A DNA stretch of 64,000 nt, from positions 1 through 64,000 of the forward strand of contig DBRR01000019.1 in the NCBI GenBank assembly GCA_002306055.1, in the 5' to 3' direction. The position numbers and the translations under genes were made by a program. Below, piece by piece: positions 43,919-53,515 of the stretch (position 1 is the stretch's first letter; the number at the start of each line of letters is the position of its first letter). The notes beneath the pieces were generated by a model. That model ran no database searches. It worked only from the letters and a program-made list of their open reading frames with translations, and was not told the DNA's origin. Source of the stretch: Anaerolineaceae bacterium UBA1363. GTDB lineage: Bacteria; Chloroflexota; Anaerolineae; Anaerolineales; Anaerolineaceae.

Positions 43919-45103
43919 CTACTTGTTATTCTGCCTTCTACGAAGAAATGCTGGGACTGACAAATTGTCAGTCATGTTGGGCTGATTTCCATAGCTTGAT
44001 AAACTAATCTCATTGAAATTTTCCGGGACAGGGCTTTCTTTTTCCTGATAGGTTGAATTACTACTGGTCTCTTCTTGTTCAAATCGTGCAGGGGATTTTT
44101 CAAAAGCATCTGCAAGTGTCTGTTCAGGTTTTTTGCCTATACCCGTGACAATCAAAATCAACTGAACGCGATCTTCCATGCGTGGATCTGTAATAATTCC
44201 AGGAATGATGTCGGCATGTGAGCCGGTAGCTTGCTGGAGCGTATGAAGGGCATCTGTGACCTCCTTGAAAGACATATTACTGCTGCCGGTAAAGTTGGCG
44301 ATCATTCCAGTAGCGCTGTAAAGGTCAATATCGTCCAAAAGTGGATGATGCAGCGCTTTTTCGATTGCCTGCTGCACCTTATTCGGACCGCTGCCAGTGC
44401 CAATTGCCATCAGGGCACCGCCGCCGCGCGTCATAATGTTCTTAATGTGGGAGAAGTCAACATTGATCAGGCCGGTTTCTGTAATTAGCTCGGAAATACC
44501 CTGGACACCCTGGCGCAGGACATCGTCGGCAAGTGTAAACGCCAATTCCAATGGGAGATCACGGGGGGCAATTTCTATGAGCTTGTCATTGGGAATGACG
44601 ATCAGAGTATCGACGTATTCCTTCAATTTGGCAAGACCTTCTTCAGCATTGCGCTGACGACGTCCGAGTTCGAACGAGAAAGGTTTGGTAACAATCGCGA
44701 TCGTCACTGCGCCAGAGGCTTTGGCAACTTTGGCAGCGATCGGAATTGCACCGGTGCCAGTCCCGCCACCCATTCCAGCTGTCAGAAAGACCATATCTGC
44801 GCCATGTAGTAAGTTGGCTAACTCCTTTGTGCTTTCTTCGGCAGCGGTTTCACCGATTACCGGCAGTCCGCCAGCCCCTAATCCACGCGTGGATTTTGGA
44901 CCAAGCTGAATCTTGTTGGGAGCCATATTGTTCGCCAATGCTTGTGCATCGGTGTTTGCAGCGATAAAGGTAACGCCTTGCATGCCACTCTCAATCATGC
45001 GATTGATCGCATTGGAACCGCCACCACCCAAACCGAGGACAACAATCTTGGGTAATGCTGTGTTGAGTGGGACCTGACTGGTATAAGTGGAATAATTGTT
45101 CAT
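43919..45103 (-). CDS. ftsZ: Cell division protein FtsZ
   Basis: Tubulin-like GTPase of the division ring, 394 residues. Visible are VVLGLGGGGSNAINRMIE (about 21-38), AANTDAQAL, the GTP loop GMGGGTGTGAIP near residue 110, NVDFSHIK in the T7 loop region, and the C-terminal conserved peptide VPAFLRRR for partner binding, followed by QNNK. The linker (about 325-375) is Ser/Glu-rich. It lies 14 nt downstream of a barrel-type gene with GAGGAG before its start, not in a usual mur/ftsA cluster. ftsA is absent. Confidence 0.95.
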   Translation of the reverse strand: MNNYSTYTSQVPLNTALPKIVVLGLGGGGSNAINRMIESGMQGVTFIAANTDAQALANNMAPNKIQLGPKSTRGLGAGGLPVIGETAAEESTKELANLLHGADMVFLTAGMGGGTGTGAIPIAAKVAKASGAVTIAIVTKPFSFELGRRQRNAEEGLAKLKEYVDTLIVIPNDKLIEIAPRDLPLELAFTLADDVLRQGVQGISELITETGLINVDFSHIKNIMTRGGGALMAIGTGSGPNKVQQAIEKALHHPLLDDIDLYSATGMIANFTGSSNMSFKEVTDALHTLQQATGSHADIIPGIITDPRMEDRVQLILIVTGIGKKPEQTLADAFEKSPARFEQEETSSNSTYQEKESPVPENFNEISLSSYGNQPNMTDNLSVPAFLRRRQNNK

Positions 45104-45117
45104 TTTGTTCTCCTCGT

Positions 45118-46410
45118 TCAGACGGTGATGCCGATGCTGTTGATAAGTTGTTCTTCAACCAGGCAACCAGCTTCACGTAATAGTTGGATATCATGTTCGG
45201 AAAATGCCCCATTCTCGTTCCAAACGGTAACTTTTCGGGCATTTGTGGCTTCGATGACGGAAAAACCAATCGTTGGGCGGGCATCCCGGATGATAGGTCG
45301 GATGCGGTCAAGCGTGTTTTCAGGAATACCCCAATCATAGGAAGGCAAGAGCAGATAGTGGTCAATTGGATAAATCCATTCCGCAAGTCGGTTAGAGACT
45401 GCATATTCCTGCTTTTGTTTGTTGCTTTCTTCTATCTTTTGCTTGAACGCAGGGATACCTGCTTCTTTTGGCTTTCCTGCTGTGTCAAAGTACGAGGTTT
45501 TACCGTGGGGATCATTCTCAGCTGCGCTCAATAACCAGAAGCAGCAGCCCAAAACGGTATCAGGCAGGGCATTAGCTTTGGCGGTTTCTTCAGACAGCGA
45601 GAGGGCAATATCAACCATCTGTTCGAAACTGTTATTGGTGTCCAGCTTATCCCCAATTACGCGCGACATGCCATAGTAAAAGAGGAAAAACTTGGGGTTG
45701 ACATTGATAACCTCTTTGACCAGGTCAGCATACCACTGCCAGGTGTTAAAGCCAATATGATCTTCTTCACCCAGATCCACCTTGCTATATGGACGCGGGG
45801 TTTTCCAATGCGCCTGGCCACCCGCACCCCAATCGAGGGGATGGTCAAACGTCTGGGAACTGACTGCCATATGGAAATTTGAGCTGAAGTCAAATGAGCG
45901 CCGTTGTTGAACCAGTTGCAGGACCTTTTTGAGGAATGACAGATCCCAATAATCACCACCTGGTTCCAAAGGGGGAAAGACAGGAATAATATTTTGTTCA
46001 GCCAGGCTGACAAAAGGTAAATAACGATCAAGAAACCGCTCCACGAGGTCTCCCTGGGACCAACTCCCATCGGTCCAGGCAACCTTGGTGTTAGGGCGAT
46101 CAAAGAAGATTACATATTTTATGCCCCAACGTGAGTAGGATGAAAGCAAAACGCGCAAATCCTCCGGGCGTATAGCACTATTCACCTGAAAGTCAAAGTG
46201 CAAGATCGGCTGGATGCCTGCCTGGATCAAGCCCGTTATGAATTCTTCGGGAATGGCAGCGGTTAGGGGAGCTTTAAGTACCAGCCAGGAAGCTTTTAAA
46301 GATGCAAGTTCTGGAATCCAAAGCTCAAGGTCCCGCATTTGATAATGGTCATAATCCTGAAAGTAATGAAAGCCCAGTCGTTTTTCCATGTCATCATCCG
46401 TCCATGTCAC
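45118..46410 (-). CDS. Glycoside-hydrolase-like TIM-barrel protein of unknown role
   Basis: 430 residues, with alternating strands and helices that look like a TIM barrel (WLVLKAPLTAAIPEEFITGL, GIQPILHFDFQ, GIKYVIFFDRPN, IIPVFPPLEPGGDYWD, FFLFYYGMSRV). Acidic residues at strand ends fit a glycosidase-like enzyme, but I cannot assign a family or prove catalysis. No signal peptide. The start is a GTG at 46410 with AAGG upstream; an ATG at 46389 is also possible. It is the first gene of the transcript leading into ftsZ. Confidence 0.6.
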   Translation of the reverse strand: MTWTDDDMEKRLGFHYFQDYDHYQMRDLELWIPELASLKASWLVLKAPLTAAIPEEFITGLIQAGIQPILHFDFQVNSAIRPEDLRVLLSSYSRWGIKYVIFFDRPNTKVAWTDGSWSQGDLVERFLDRYLPFVSLAEQNIIPVFPPLEPGGDYWDLSFLKKVLQLVQQRRSFDFSSNFHMAVSSQTFDHPLDWGAGGQAHWKTPRPYSKVDLGEEDHIGFNTWQWYADLVKEVINVNPKFFLFYYGMSRVIGDKLDTNNSFEQMVDIALSLSEETAKANALPDTVLGCCFWLLSAAENDPHGKTSYFDTAGKPKEAGIPAFKQKIEESNKQKQEYAVSNRLAEWIYPIDHYLLLPSYDWGIPENTLDRIRPIIRDARPTIGFSVIEATNARKVTVWNENGAFSEHDIQLLREAGCLVEEQLINSIGITV

Positions 46411-46461
46411 ATTTTGCCTTACATTTATTGTGCAAGTAATATGCCAAATAAGTTTTTCTGC

Positions 46462-46467
46462 TATAAT
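46462..46467 (+). promoter_or_regulatory. TATAAT box for a probable leaderless SDR transcript
   Basis: Perfect TATAAT, 6 nt (GCCGCC), then the ATG at 46474. No ribosome site is present. Confidence 0.55.
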
Positions 46468-46473
46468 GCCGCC

Positions 46474-47376
46474 ATGATTTTAGTAACTGGTGGGACTGGT
46501 TTCATTGGCAGTTATTTGGTCCGTCATCTCGCTGAACTGGGAATGCCATATCGTTTGCTCTTGCAGCCCGGTATAGATCAGGCTAACCTTCCCAGACAAA
46601 CTGGCATAAACGTTGCATTGAGCTCCTTGGAGGATGAACGTGGAGTTAGTTCTGCTCTGAGAGGAGTGGAGGTGATCTATCACCTTGTTGGGGTGGAGCG
46701 GGCTGGTGTAAAGGCCAACCTGATGGAAACCGAGGTAAATGACCTTGATCGGTTGACAAGTCTCGCCAAGCGAGCCGGTGTCAGGCGATTCTTTTACCTC
46801 AGTCATTTAGGAGCAGATAGAGCCTCCGCTTATGGATTGATGAAAGCCAAAGGAATAGCGGAGAGCATTATCCGGAAATCTGGTTTAACTTACACAATAA
46901 TCCGTAGTTCCATGGTTTATGGTGAGGGCGATAACTTCACGATCAACCTGGCAAGATTGATCAAGATGTCTCCCGGCTTGGTTTTGGTGCCTGGTGATGG
47001 CAGCACATTAGTCCAGCCTCTTTGGGTGGAGGACTTGGTTACCAGTCTGATCTGGGCATTGGACTTGCCTTCAACTGAAAACGCGATCATAGAGGTGGGT
47101 GGGCCAGAACACCTTCCTTTTCTGGATGTGATGAAGTTGATTGGCACGCAACTGAAGTTGAGGCGGCGATACGTGGACTTTAACCCTGTTCAGTTAAGCT
47201 TTTTGACCCAGTTACTCGAGAATCGGATCAAGGACTTTCCGACTACCGTTTTTTGGATGGATTACCTGGCTGAAAACCGAACTTGTGATCTGGACAGCAT
47301 GCCGCGCAACTTCGGTATCAATCCAGCCCGCATGAAGCATAAAATTGACTATCTAAACACAACTCTGAGGAGATAA
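46474..47376 (+). CDS. NAD(P)-dependent epimerase-like SDR (NDUFA9/YfcH-like)
   Basis: Atypical extended short-chain dehydrogenase of 300 residues. The Rossmann motif ILVTGGTGFIGSYLVRHL is at residues 2-19. The catalytic YxxxK is replaced by YGLMKAKG near residue 112, and TIIRSSMVYGEGDNF is typical of the NDUFA9-like branch, which often act as quinone- or lipid-associated proteins. Substrate unknown. The open frame extends 135 nt upstream, but the TATAAT box lies in that part and supports this start. GH57 follows 4 nt downstream. Confidence 0.82.
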   Translation: MILVTGGTGFIGSYLVRHLAELGMPYRLLLQPGIDQANLPRQTGINVALSSLEDERGVSSALRGVEVIYHLVGVERAGVKANLMETEVNDLDRLTSLAKRAGVRRFFYLSHLGADRASAYGLMKAKGIAESIIRKSGLTYTIIRSSMVYGEGDNFTINLARLIKMSPGLVLVPGDGSTLVQPLWVEDLVTSLIWALDLPSTENAIIEVGGPEHLPFLDVMKLIGTQLKLRRRYVDFNPVQLSFLTQLLENRIKDFPTTVFWMDYLAENRTCDLDSMPRNFGINPARMKHKIDYLNTTLRR

Positions 47377-47380
47377 AGCG

Positions 47381-48787
47381 ATGCCACTTTGCGTTCATGG
47401 ACATTTCTACCAACCCCCGCGGGAAGATCCGATTTCCAACTATATTCCGGACGAGCGAGGTGCTGAACCATTCCATAACTGGAATGAAAAGATTCTGGCT
47501 GAATGCTATGAACCGAATGCCCGTATGGGTAACTTTGGCAAGATAAGTTTTAACATAGGGCCAACCTTGTTTGACTGGATGTGGGACTTTGCCCCGGACG
47601 TTGCCGAAAGCATCGTTGAACTGGAGCGAGCCAATTTCCTGAAGTTTGGTGTCGGTAACGGCCTGGCACAGGGCTACAATCACAGCATTCTGCCGTTGCT
47701 TCCACATCGCGACAAGGTCACCAATGTACGATGGGGTGTGGAGGATTTTGTTTATCGCTTCGGTCATCGACCGCAAGGGATTTGGTTACCTGAAACAGCA
47801 GTTGATATCGAAACCCTTTGCGTTCTGCAGGATTGTGGCCTGGAGTTTACCATACTGGCTCCCTGGCAAGTTCAGCCCTTAGAATCAAAACCCGGTCCTT
47901 ATTTTGTCGAACTTCCAGATGGACGAAAACCGTTCATTGTTTTCCCTTACCATCGTGAACTGAGTACCGAGGTCAGTTTCATACCCAAAGCGACTGAGAA
48001 TGGCGATGAGTTTTTGTCCTCAATTCGCTTCCACCAGGGGATGGATACTTCGCATTTTAACCTGATCGCCAGTGATGGAGAGCTTTACGGTCATCATCAA
48101 GTGTTCCGCGACCATTTTTTGCGGTATATTCTCGATGGAGGAGGTGCGAGGAATGGGATAGAGTGGTCGTGGCCTGGATTATGGCTGCTTGATCACAAGC
48201 CTGAGGCTTATGCAATCTTGATTGAGCCATCATCCTGGTCGTGTATGCATGGAGTCAATCGCTGGTCCACTGAATGCGCATGTACTCCTGGCGCCAGATG
48301 GAAGAAGCCCTTTTTCAACGCGATGAGGCATATTTCCTCCTGGGTGGACTCGGTATACGAAACACATGCGAGTCAACTGGTCTCTAATCCGTGGGAAGTT
48401 CGGAATCAAATGGTGCAACTGAAACACGGAAAGAAAAAACTGGAAGAAGTCTGCAACGAGTATGGTGCGCCAGACTTGGACGAACAAAATCTGAACAAAC
48501 TCAGCACTCTGCTTAGAGCACAGTATGAATGCCAGCGCATGTTTACATCCTGCGGCTGGTTCTTTGATGAATTTCACCGCATAGAACCGCAGAACAATAT
48601 TGCGTATGCGGCGAAGGCCATCTGGCTTACTCAGCAGGCTACCGGAGAACAAATTGACCCCTCGATAATCGAGGAAATGGCCCAGGTTCGAAGTGAAAAA
48701 ACAGGTCTGAGAGCAGATACTATCCTTTCTCAGACCTTAATTCGAGCAGAAAATGAGCAAAACGGATTAAGCAAGATGCTCAATTAA
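47381..48787 (+). CDS. Glycoside hydrolase family 57 (alpha-glucan type)
   Basis: 468-residue GH57 barrel. It opens CVHGHFYQPPREDP, shows the conserved GIWLPETAVD with the nucleophile Glu near residue 140, and HFNLIASDGELYGHH with the Asp acid near residue 230. GH57 includes alpha-amylases, amylopullulanases and branching enzymes; the C-terminal part (DUF3536-like) fits an alpha-glucan enzyme of unsettled specificity. No signal peptide, so cytosolic, perhaps glycogen turnover. It starts after AGGAGA. Its last 21 nt overlap the convergent GH13-like gene. Confidence 0.85.
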   Translation: MPLCVHGHFYQPPREDPISNYIPDERGAEPFHNWNEKILAECYEPNARMGNFGKISFNIGPTLFDWMWDFAPDVAESIVELERANFLKFGVGNGLAQGYNHSILPLLPHRDKVTNVRWGVEDFVYRFGHRPQGIWLPETAVDIETLCVLQDCGLEFTILAPWQVQPLESKPGPYFVELPDGRKPFIVFPYHRELSTEVSFIPKATENGDEFLSSIRFHQGMDTSHFNLIASDGELYGHHQVFRDHFLRYILDGGGARNGIEWSWPGLWLLDHKPEAYAILIEPSSWSCMHGVNRWSTECACTPGARWKKPFFNAMRHISSWVDSVYETHASQLVSNPWEVRNQMVQLKHGKKKLEEVCNEYGAPDLDEQNLNKLSTLLRAQYECQRMFTSCGWFFDEFHRIEPQNNIAYAAKAIWLTQQATGEQIDPSIIEEMAQVRSEKTGLRADTILSQTLIRAENEQNGLSKMLN

Positions 48788-51700
48788 CCGGTCCAACTGG
48801 TAACTTGAATCTTCAACGGCCTTTTCAATTTCTTTGAACAACCGTTCCTGTAAGAGGATGGCTGCAAATGCCTCTGTGGATTCGAGATTTACGGATGCCA
48901 GTCGCACAAATCTGACAGCCCGTTGGTACCAGAGAAGATCGGTAAACTTTTCCTTGTTGAACCAACGAATGCCGTTATAGGTGTTGATTTCAAGATAGTC
49001 CGCTACGACCGAATCTGCTAGGAGCGATTCAAGGAATTTCTGGCTGGTAGTATCCTCATCGATGACCGAAACCTGGTTTAGCAGCCAGCGGACCGCCTGA
49101 CTACCCCGATAGGCTTCGTAGTCGCTGAAACCAAATTCCTTTAATTTCGATGCAATTAATTCACTGACAGGTCGGCGATCGGCTATCTGTCGATTGATGG
49201 CGTCTACATCCTGCTCTTCGATTGAACCAGCAAGATTGCTGAAGAAATTCCACACAAGTAGAAGTAAAGATTTACGGGGATCCTTCTTGATCCCATCAAG
49301 CAGAGTCTGGCTTAGGTCGCTACCAGTTTTACTAGCTGCCAGACCGAGTTTTTCGGTTGATTCTTCCAGCGAGGTCAAGATTTTAAGTTGTTTGGTCCAG
49401 GATTGATGTGCTGCTTCCCGATCGTGAATGGGATAACCCATGATAGATCTGGCTGCAGAATCAGCCTGATCGAGCCAGGCAAGGTTTCGATCGATCAGTA
49501 TCTGCTCATTTAGAGCATTTCCAGGGTCAGAACCCATTACTGTCAGTTCGTGAAGGTTGGTAAAGCTTAATGCCTGCTCCAATGGATTTAGTAAGTGCTC
49601 ATGCACAATTTCGTCTATTGCTCTATCCAGATCCGTGACTCCGCGTCCGTTTAACCGTTGGAATAATTGCTCGTAGTGGAGACCGGAAACGATCTTGAAG
49701 TTCATGAAAACCTGGCAGGCATAGGATTGCAGTGTGACGAACAGACCTTGTTCGCGCAATTCCTGGAGTCTTCGGAGGTAATAGCGCTTGGAATATTGAT
49801 CCTGGAATAAAACCAGGTCAGTATAATTGCCATTCAATCCCAAAGCTTCCGCCAGATTTTGGGTTTCAAGGTGACCTTCACTGCCTTGTTTCACGAGGTA
49901 AGGAACAGATGTGTGAATCCAACCTGAAGTTTCGGCAAACTTGTTGTGGTAGACAACCAGTGCCGATTGACCATCCTGGTGATTGGTATAAGCAAACACA
50001 TCCTCGTTAACTGCACCACCGTCGGCATGGAAATCATACAGCCTGAAACGATTAACGTTGGCAAATAACTTGCGGTGGTGGAGCAGGGGGAAGATGACTG
50101 CCTGGTGACGATGGATCAGATCCTGGTCCGGAGTTTCATCCCAGTAAGGACGGTAGTATTCCATGCCATATTTCTCGGAATAACCTTCAATCTGACCGTG
50201 ACCAAACATGGGCAAGCCAGGCATCGTTGAGAGCAGAGTACAAATGCCGAAGTATTTATCACCCTTGCCAAACTGCTCGACAGCGGTTTTTTCATCCGGG
50301 TTGTTCATGAAATTCACGTAGCGCTTGAGAATCTCAGGGTCATAAACCAGGGTGTTTTTGATCAACTGGCGGTACTTTTCATTCTCTTCGTTGCGGAGCA
50401 TGTTCATGAAAGCGCTGTTATAAACCCGATGCATACCGAGGGTGCGCACAAAGTAGCCTTCCATCAGCCAGAATGCTTCTGCTAGCAGCAGGGTATCGGG
50501 TACTTCCGCAGCAACCCGCTGAACCACTTCCCGCCAGAATTCTTCTGGCATGGCAGCATCGAAGGCTTCTCGCGTCATGGCATACTCTGCCCTGGAAGGA
50601 ATATCTCCACCGCTGCCTGGTTGGGGAAACCATAGACGCTGAAAATGCTTCTTGGTCAGGGTCATGGCTGCGTCAAAGCGAATGATCGGGAACTTCCGGG
50701 CAACTGAGAGAATGGTCTGAATGACCGCTTCGCGTACCTCAGGGATGAGATAGTTTAACTGCGCCGTGTCATTCCACGGCATGCTGGTGCCATCGTTGCC
50801 GTGATAGATAAAGCGCGTTCTGCTATTTCCGTGGTCATAGTGCTTAAAGACGACCGCAGCGTCACTGCGGGAGTAGTAATGATCTTCCAGGTTGATGCTG
50901 ATGCCAGGTCTGGTGGAGAGATCCGGTCCATTGAAAGTATAGGCTGGGAAAGGGCTTTGATCGGATTGAATGAACCAATCCGGATGTTCGTAAACCCAAT
51001 CTGAATCGATCCCCATGTGGTTGGGCACCATATCGCTCGCAAGCCGAATACCGCGAGCCGTACAGCGCTGGTTGAGGTTCTGGTAAGAAAGTTCTCCACC
51101 GAGCCGTTCAGCAATCTGATAACGGGCGAGGGAATACGCGGAAGAAACTGCATCCGGGTTGCCGCACATTTGCTTGATCCGGCGTGAAGCCTCACTCCGC
51201 TCCCAAAGACCAATCAGCCATAGACCGGTGAAGCCCCAACTTGCCAGTTGGTCGAGCGTTTCATCCGGGATTTGATCCAGGCGCTCGATCTGCCTGCCAT
51301 ACTGCTTTGAAAGCTGATTAAGCCAAACGAAAGTGTTTTTGGCTATCATGACCACTTTTGGCATCCAGTCACTATCCGGGCTGAAATTTTCCTCTTCACT
51401 GAGTTTCTCGCCCCATGCGTCGACTTTGCCATATTCCGGGACGATCGTAGGCCCGGGTCCGCCACCCGCGCCAATCAGGAGCGCTCGGGCTTCTTCTGAG
51501 AGCAGGTCGAGACCACCGAGCAAGCGGTAGAGCAGCGAACCCAGCAGTTCAGACCAATTGCTACGAATGTACTCGAGTTGACCCGTCAATGAAGTTGGCG
51601 CAACCAGGGAAGGCGTACGCAGCATGGTAACCAGGTCCTGCTTTTCAGGTCCAAAAACCGGTTGATTCTTGAAGAAGATCTGGATGCCGTCCACAATTTG

Positions 51701-52231
51701 TGGATAGGCGCTGTTCTTATAGAGAAGCGTGTCATCAAAGAGTTCACGATAGGAATTAGCTGCTGGGTTGACGTTAGTCAACCAGGTGAGAAGCATTTCT
51801 TCGACAGTATTTTCAGCGTTGGGCACGCCATCGGTGCTTTCGTTTAGATATGCGTCAACGGTTTGTTCACCTGTGTAGACAGCAACAGGAGGAAATTGTT
51901 GGTTGAAGGATTTCAAGGTCGCCAATAACCTGGGTTTGCCAAGCGATTGTTCCAAGTGTGTGTAAAGCGCATGGCGCAGGGTTGTGCCGTTTGTCTCATA
52001 GTATTGATTGATGACGAGATGAAAAACCTCGTCTATCAGGCCCAGGGCATTGATCTGTCCCGGCGCAACATAGATGCTGGGATCAGAAACATTCGTTCGC
52101 TGCTGATTCATCCGGTGGGCAAAGTTGCGAGATGCCTGGAAATTGGCAAAGATGACATTGCCATTGTAAGAAAATAGAAGTTCATCAAATTGGTACTTAT
52201 CCCGGGCTGCACGCGTGATGTGAAATTCCAT
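48767..52231 (-). CDS. GH13-like alpha-amylase family protein, 1154 residues
   Basis: Large GH13-type protein with extra N- and C-terminal regions. The barrel (about residues 290-760) shows region I DMVPNHMG, region II IIRFDAAMTL with the nucleophile Asp, and region III LLLAEAFW with the acid Glu. Region IV reads MNNPDE where most members have NHD, so the usual His is missing. The first 290 residues and last 300 are mostly helical and unlike standard accessory domains. No signal peptide. Function is probably alpha-glucan remodelling, by analogy. The start at 52231 follows AAGGAGAT; the upstream ATG at 52285 lies inside the thiolase end. Confidence 0.78.
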   Translation of the reverse strand: MEFHITRAARDKYQFDELLFSYNGNVIFANFQASRNFAHRMNQQRTNVSDPSIYVAPGQINALGLIDEVFHLVINQYYETNGTTLRHALYTHLEQSLGKPRLLATLKSFNQQFPPVAVYTGEQTVDAYLNESTDGVPNAENTVEEMLLTWLTNVNPAANSYRELFDDTLLYKNSAYPQIVDGIQIFFKNQPVFGPEKQDLVTMLRTPSLVAPTSLTGQLEYIRSNWSELLGSLLYRLLGGLDLLSEEARALLIGAGGGPGPTIVPEYGKVDAWGEKLSEEENFSPDSDWMPKVVMIAKNTFVWLNQLSKQYGRQIERLDQIPDETLDQLASWGFTGLWLIGLWERSEASRRIKQMCGNPDAVSSAYSLARYQIAERLGGELSYQNLNQRCTARGIRLASDMVPNHMGIDSDWVYEHPDWFIQSDQSPFPAYTFNGPDLSTRPGISINLEDHYYSRSDAAVVFKHYDHGNSRTRFIYHGNDGTSMPWNDTAQLNYLIPEVREAVIQTILSVARKFPIIRFDAAMTLTKKHFQRLWFPQPGSGGDIPSRAEYAMTREAFDAAMPEEFWREVVQRVAAEVPDTLLLAEAFWLMEGYFVRTLGMHRVYNSAFMNMLRNEENEKYRQLIKNTLVYDPEILKRYVNFMNNPDEKTAVEQFGKGDKYFGICTLLSTMPGLPMFGHGQIEGYSEKYGMEYYRPYWDETPDQDLIHRHQAVIFPLLHHRKLFANVNRFRLYDFHADGGAVNEDVFAYTNHQDGQSALVVYHNKFAETSGWIHTSVPYLVKQGSEGHLETQNLAEALGLNGNYTDLVLFQDQYSKRYYLRRLQELREQGLFVTLQSYACQVFMNFKIVSGLHYEQLFQRLNGRGVTDLDRAIDEIVHEHLLNPLEQALSFTNLHELTVMGSDPGNALNEQILIDRNLAWLDQADSAARSIMGYPIHDREAAHQSWTKQLKILTSLEESTEKLGLAASKTGSDLSQTLLDGIKKDPRKSLLLLVWNFFSNLAGSIEEQDVDAINRQIADRRPVSELIASKLKEFGFSDYEAYRGSQAVRWLLNQVSVIDEDTTSQKFLESLLADSVVADYLEINTYNGIRWFNKEKFTDLLWYQRAVRFVRLASVNLESTEAFAAILLQERLFKEIEKAVEDSSYQLDRLIEHLA

Positions 52232-52281
52232 ATTAGATGATCTCCTTGATCTCGATGAATTTGGAGTACCTAATGATTTTA

Positions 52282-53430
52282 TCATTCACGCTGCAGGATG
52301 TGGGTAGTGATATTCGAACCCGAACCGCCAATGTTTTGTGCCATACCGTATTTGGTGCGTTTTACTTGAGTGGCACCAGCAGATCCGCGAAGCTGCTGCG
52401 TGACCTCGAGGAGTTGATAGACCCCGGTAGCTCCGACTGGATGCCCCCGGGCTTTAAGCCCACCCATGGTGGCAACAGGTATCTCAGAATCGAATTTGAT
52501 CTTGCCCTCCAAAGCCAATTGAGGACCGCGACCAGGCTCGGCGAAACCGCAAGCTTCAAGCGATAAGGCTGCCATGATCGAAAATGCGTCATGGTATTCG
52601 AAAACACCAATATCATGCGGTCCAATGCCAGCCTGCGCATATGCGCGGTTCGCTGAGTTGGCAGCAGCAGTCAGGAATGTGGGTGTTTTCCGGTTTTGGA
52701 CCGAGAGGGTGTCTGTGCAGGAGGCAGACCCCGCAACAAAGACTTGGGGGTGATTGTGAGAAAGTGGCTGACTGGTAAGCACAATAGCAGCTGCGCCATC
52801 TCCGATCGGGGAAGCATCCATCAGGTTGATTGGTTCAGCAACCATGGGCGCTTCCAAAAAAGACTTCCTGGAAATTGCTTTCTGGAAACGAGCGTATGGG
52901 TTGTGGACAGCGTTAGCATGGGCATTGAGTGAAAAATCCGCAAAATCTGCATGCCGCCAGCCATATTCGTACATGTAGCGCTGCATGATCAAGGCGTTGA
53001 TAGCGACGAAGGACAGCCCAAAATCGCTTTCGAGCTCAGCATCAGCGGCTGTTGCCAAGCTGGCAGTAATTTCTGATCCAGGTGAATCTGTCATTTTTTC
53101 GACCCCGATGACCAGGGCAGACTCGATTTCACCTGACGCGATGGCGATTACGGCTGCCCGAAAAGCTGCCGCTCCTGATCCACAGGCAGCTTCGACAGCC
53201 AATCCGGGTTTATGGTGGAAGCCGAGCCAGTCGGACATCATCGTGCCAAGCTGGGCTTGCCTGTTTGCTGTGATAGCCATCATGTTGCCAACATAGAGGG
53301 CATCTGGATAGCCAATATCTGCATCCTGCATTGCAAGCAGAGCAGCATCACCAGCGAGTTCCCTTATTGATTTCTCCCAGTTTTCTGTGACAGGTACCTG
53401 GCCAAGGCCAGAAATGTATACTTTTCTCAT
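52282..53430 (-). CDS. Thiolase, archaeal-type acetyl-CoA acetyltransferase-like
   Basis: 382-residue thiolase-fold protein. The acyl-accepting Cys is in VEAACGSGAAAFRAA near residue 85, and the His pair is EYHDAFSI and GLKARGHPVGAT. The final motif reads NIGGSGSN rather than CIGGG, so the second catalytic Cys is missing, as in the archaeal-type thiolases that act with HMG-CoA synthase and a DUF35 protein, and in SCP2-type thiolases. No DUF35 gene is adjacent here. The start follows GAGGT. It is divergent from the cyclase gene. Confidence 0.83.
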   Translation of the reverse strand: MRKVYISGLGQVPVTENWEKSIRELAGDAALLAMQDADIGYPDALYVGNMMAITANRQAQLGTMMSDWLGFHHKPGLAVEAACGSGAAAFRAAVIAIASGEIESALVIGVEKMTDSPGSEITASLATAADAELESDFGLSFVAINALIMQRYMYEYGWRHADFADFSLNAHANAVHNPYARFQKAISRKSFLEAPMVAEPINLMDASPIGDGAAAIVLTSQPLSHNHPQVFVAGSASCTDTLSVQNRKTPTFLTAAANSANRAYAQAGIGPHDIGVFEYHDAFSIMAALSLEACGFAEPGRGPQLALEGKIKFDSEIPVATMGGLKARGHPVGATGVYQLLEVTQQLRGSAGATQVKRTKYGMAQNIGGSGSNITTHILQRE

Positions 53431-53515
53431 TGCTACCTCAATTAATATCTATTTTATCGCTTCTGACTATCATTACCTATCAGAAAGGTATAATCCTGTC
53501 AGAAAGGCCCCAAGA

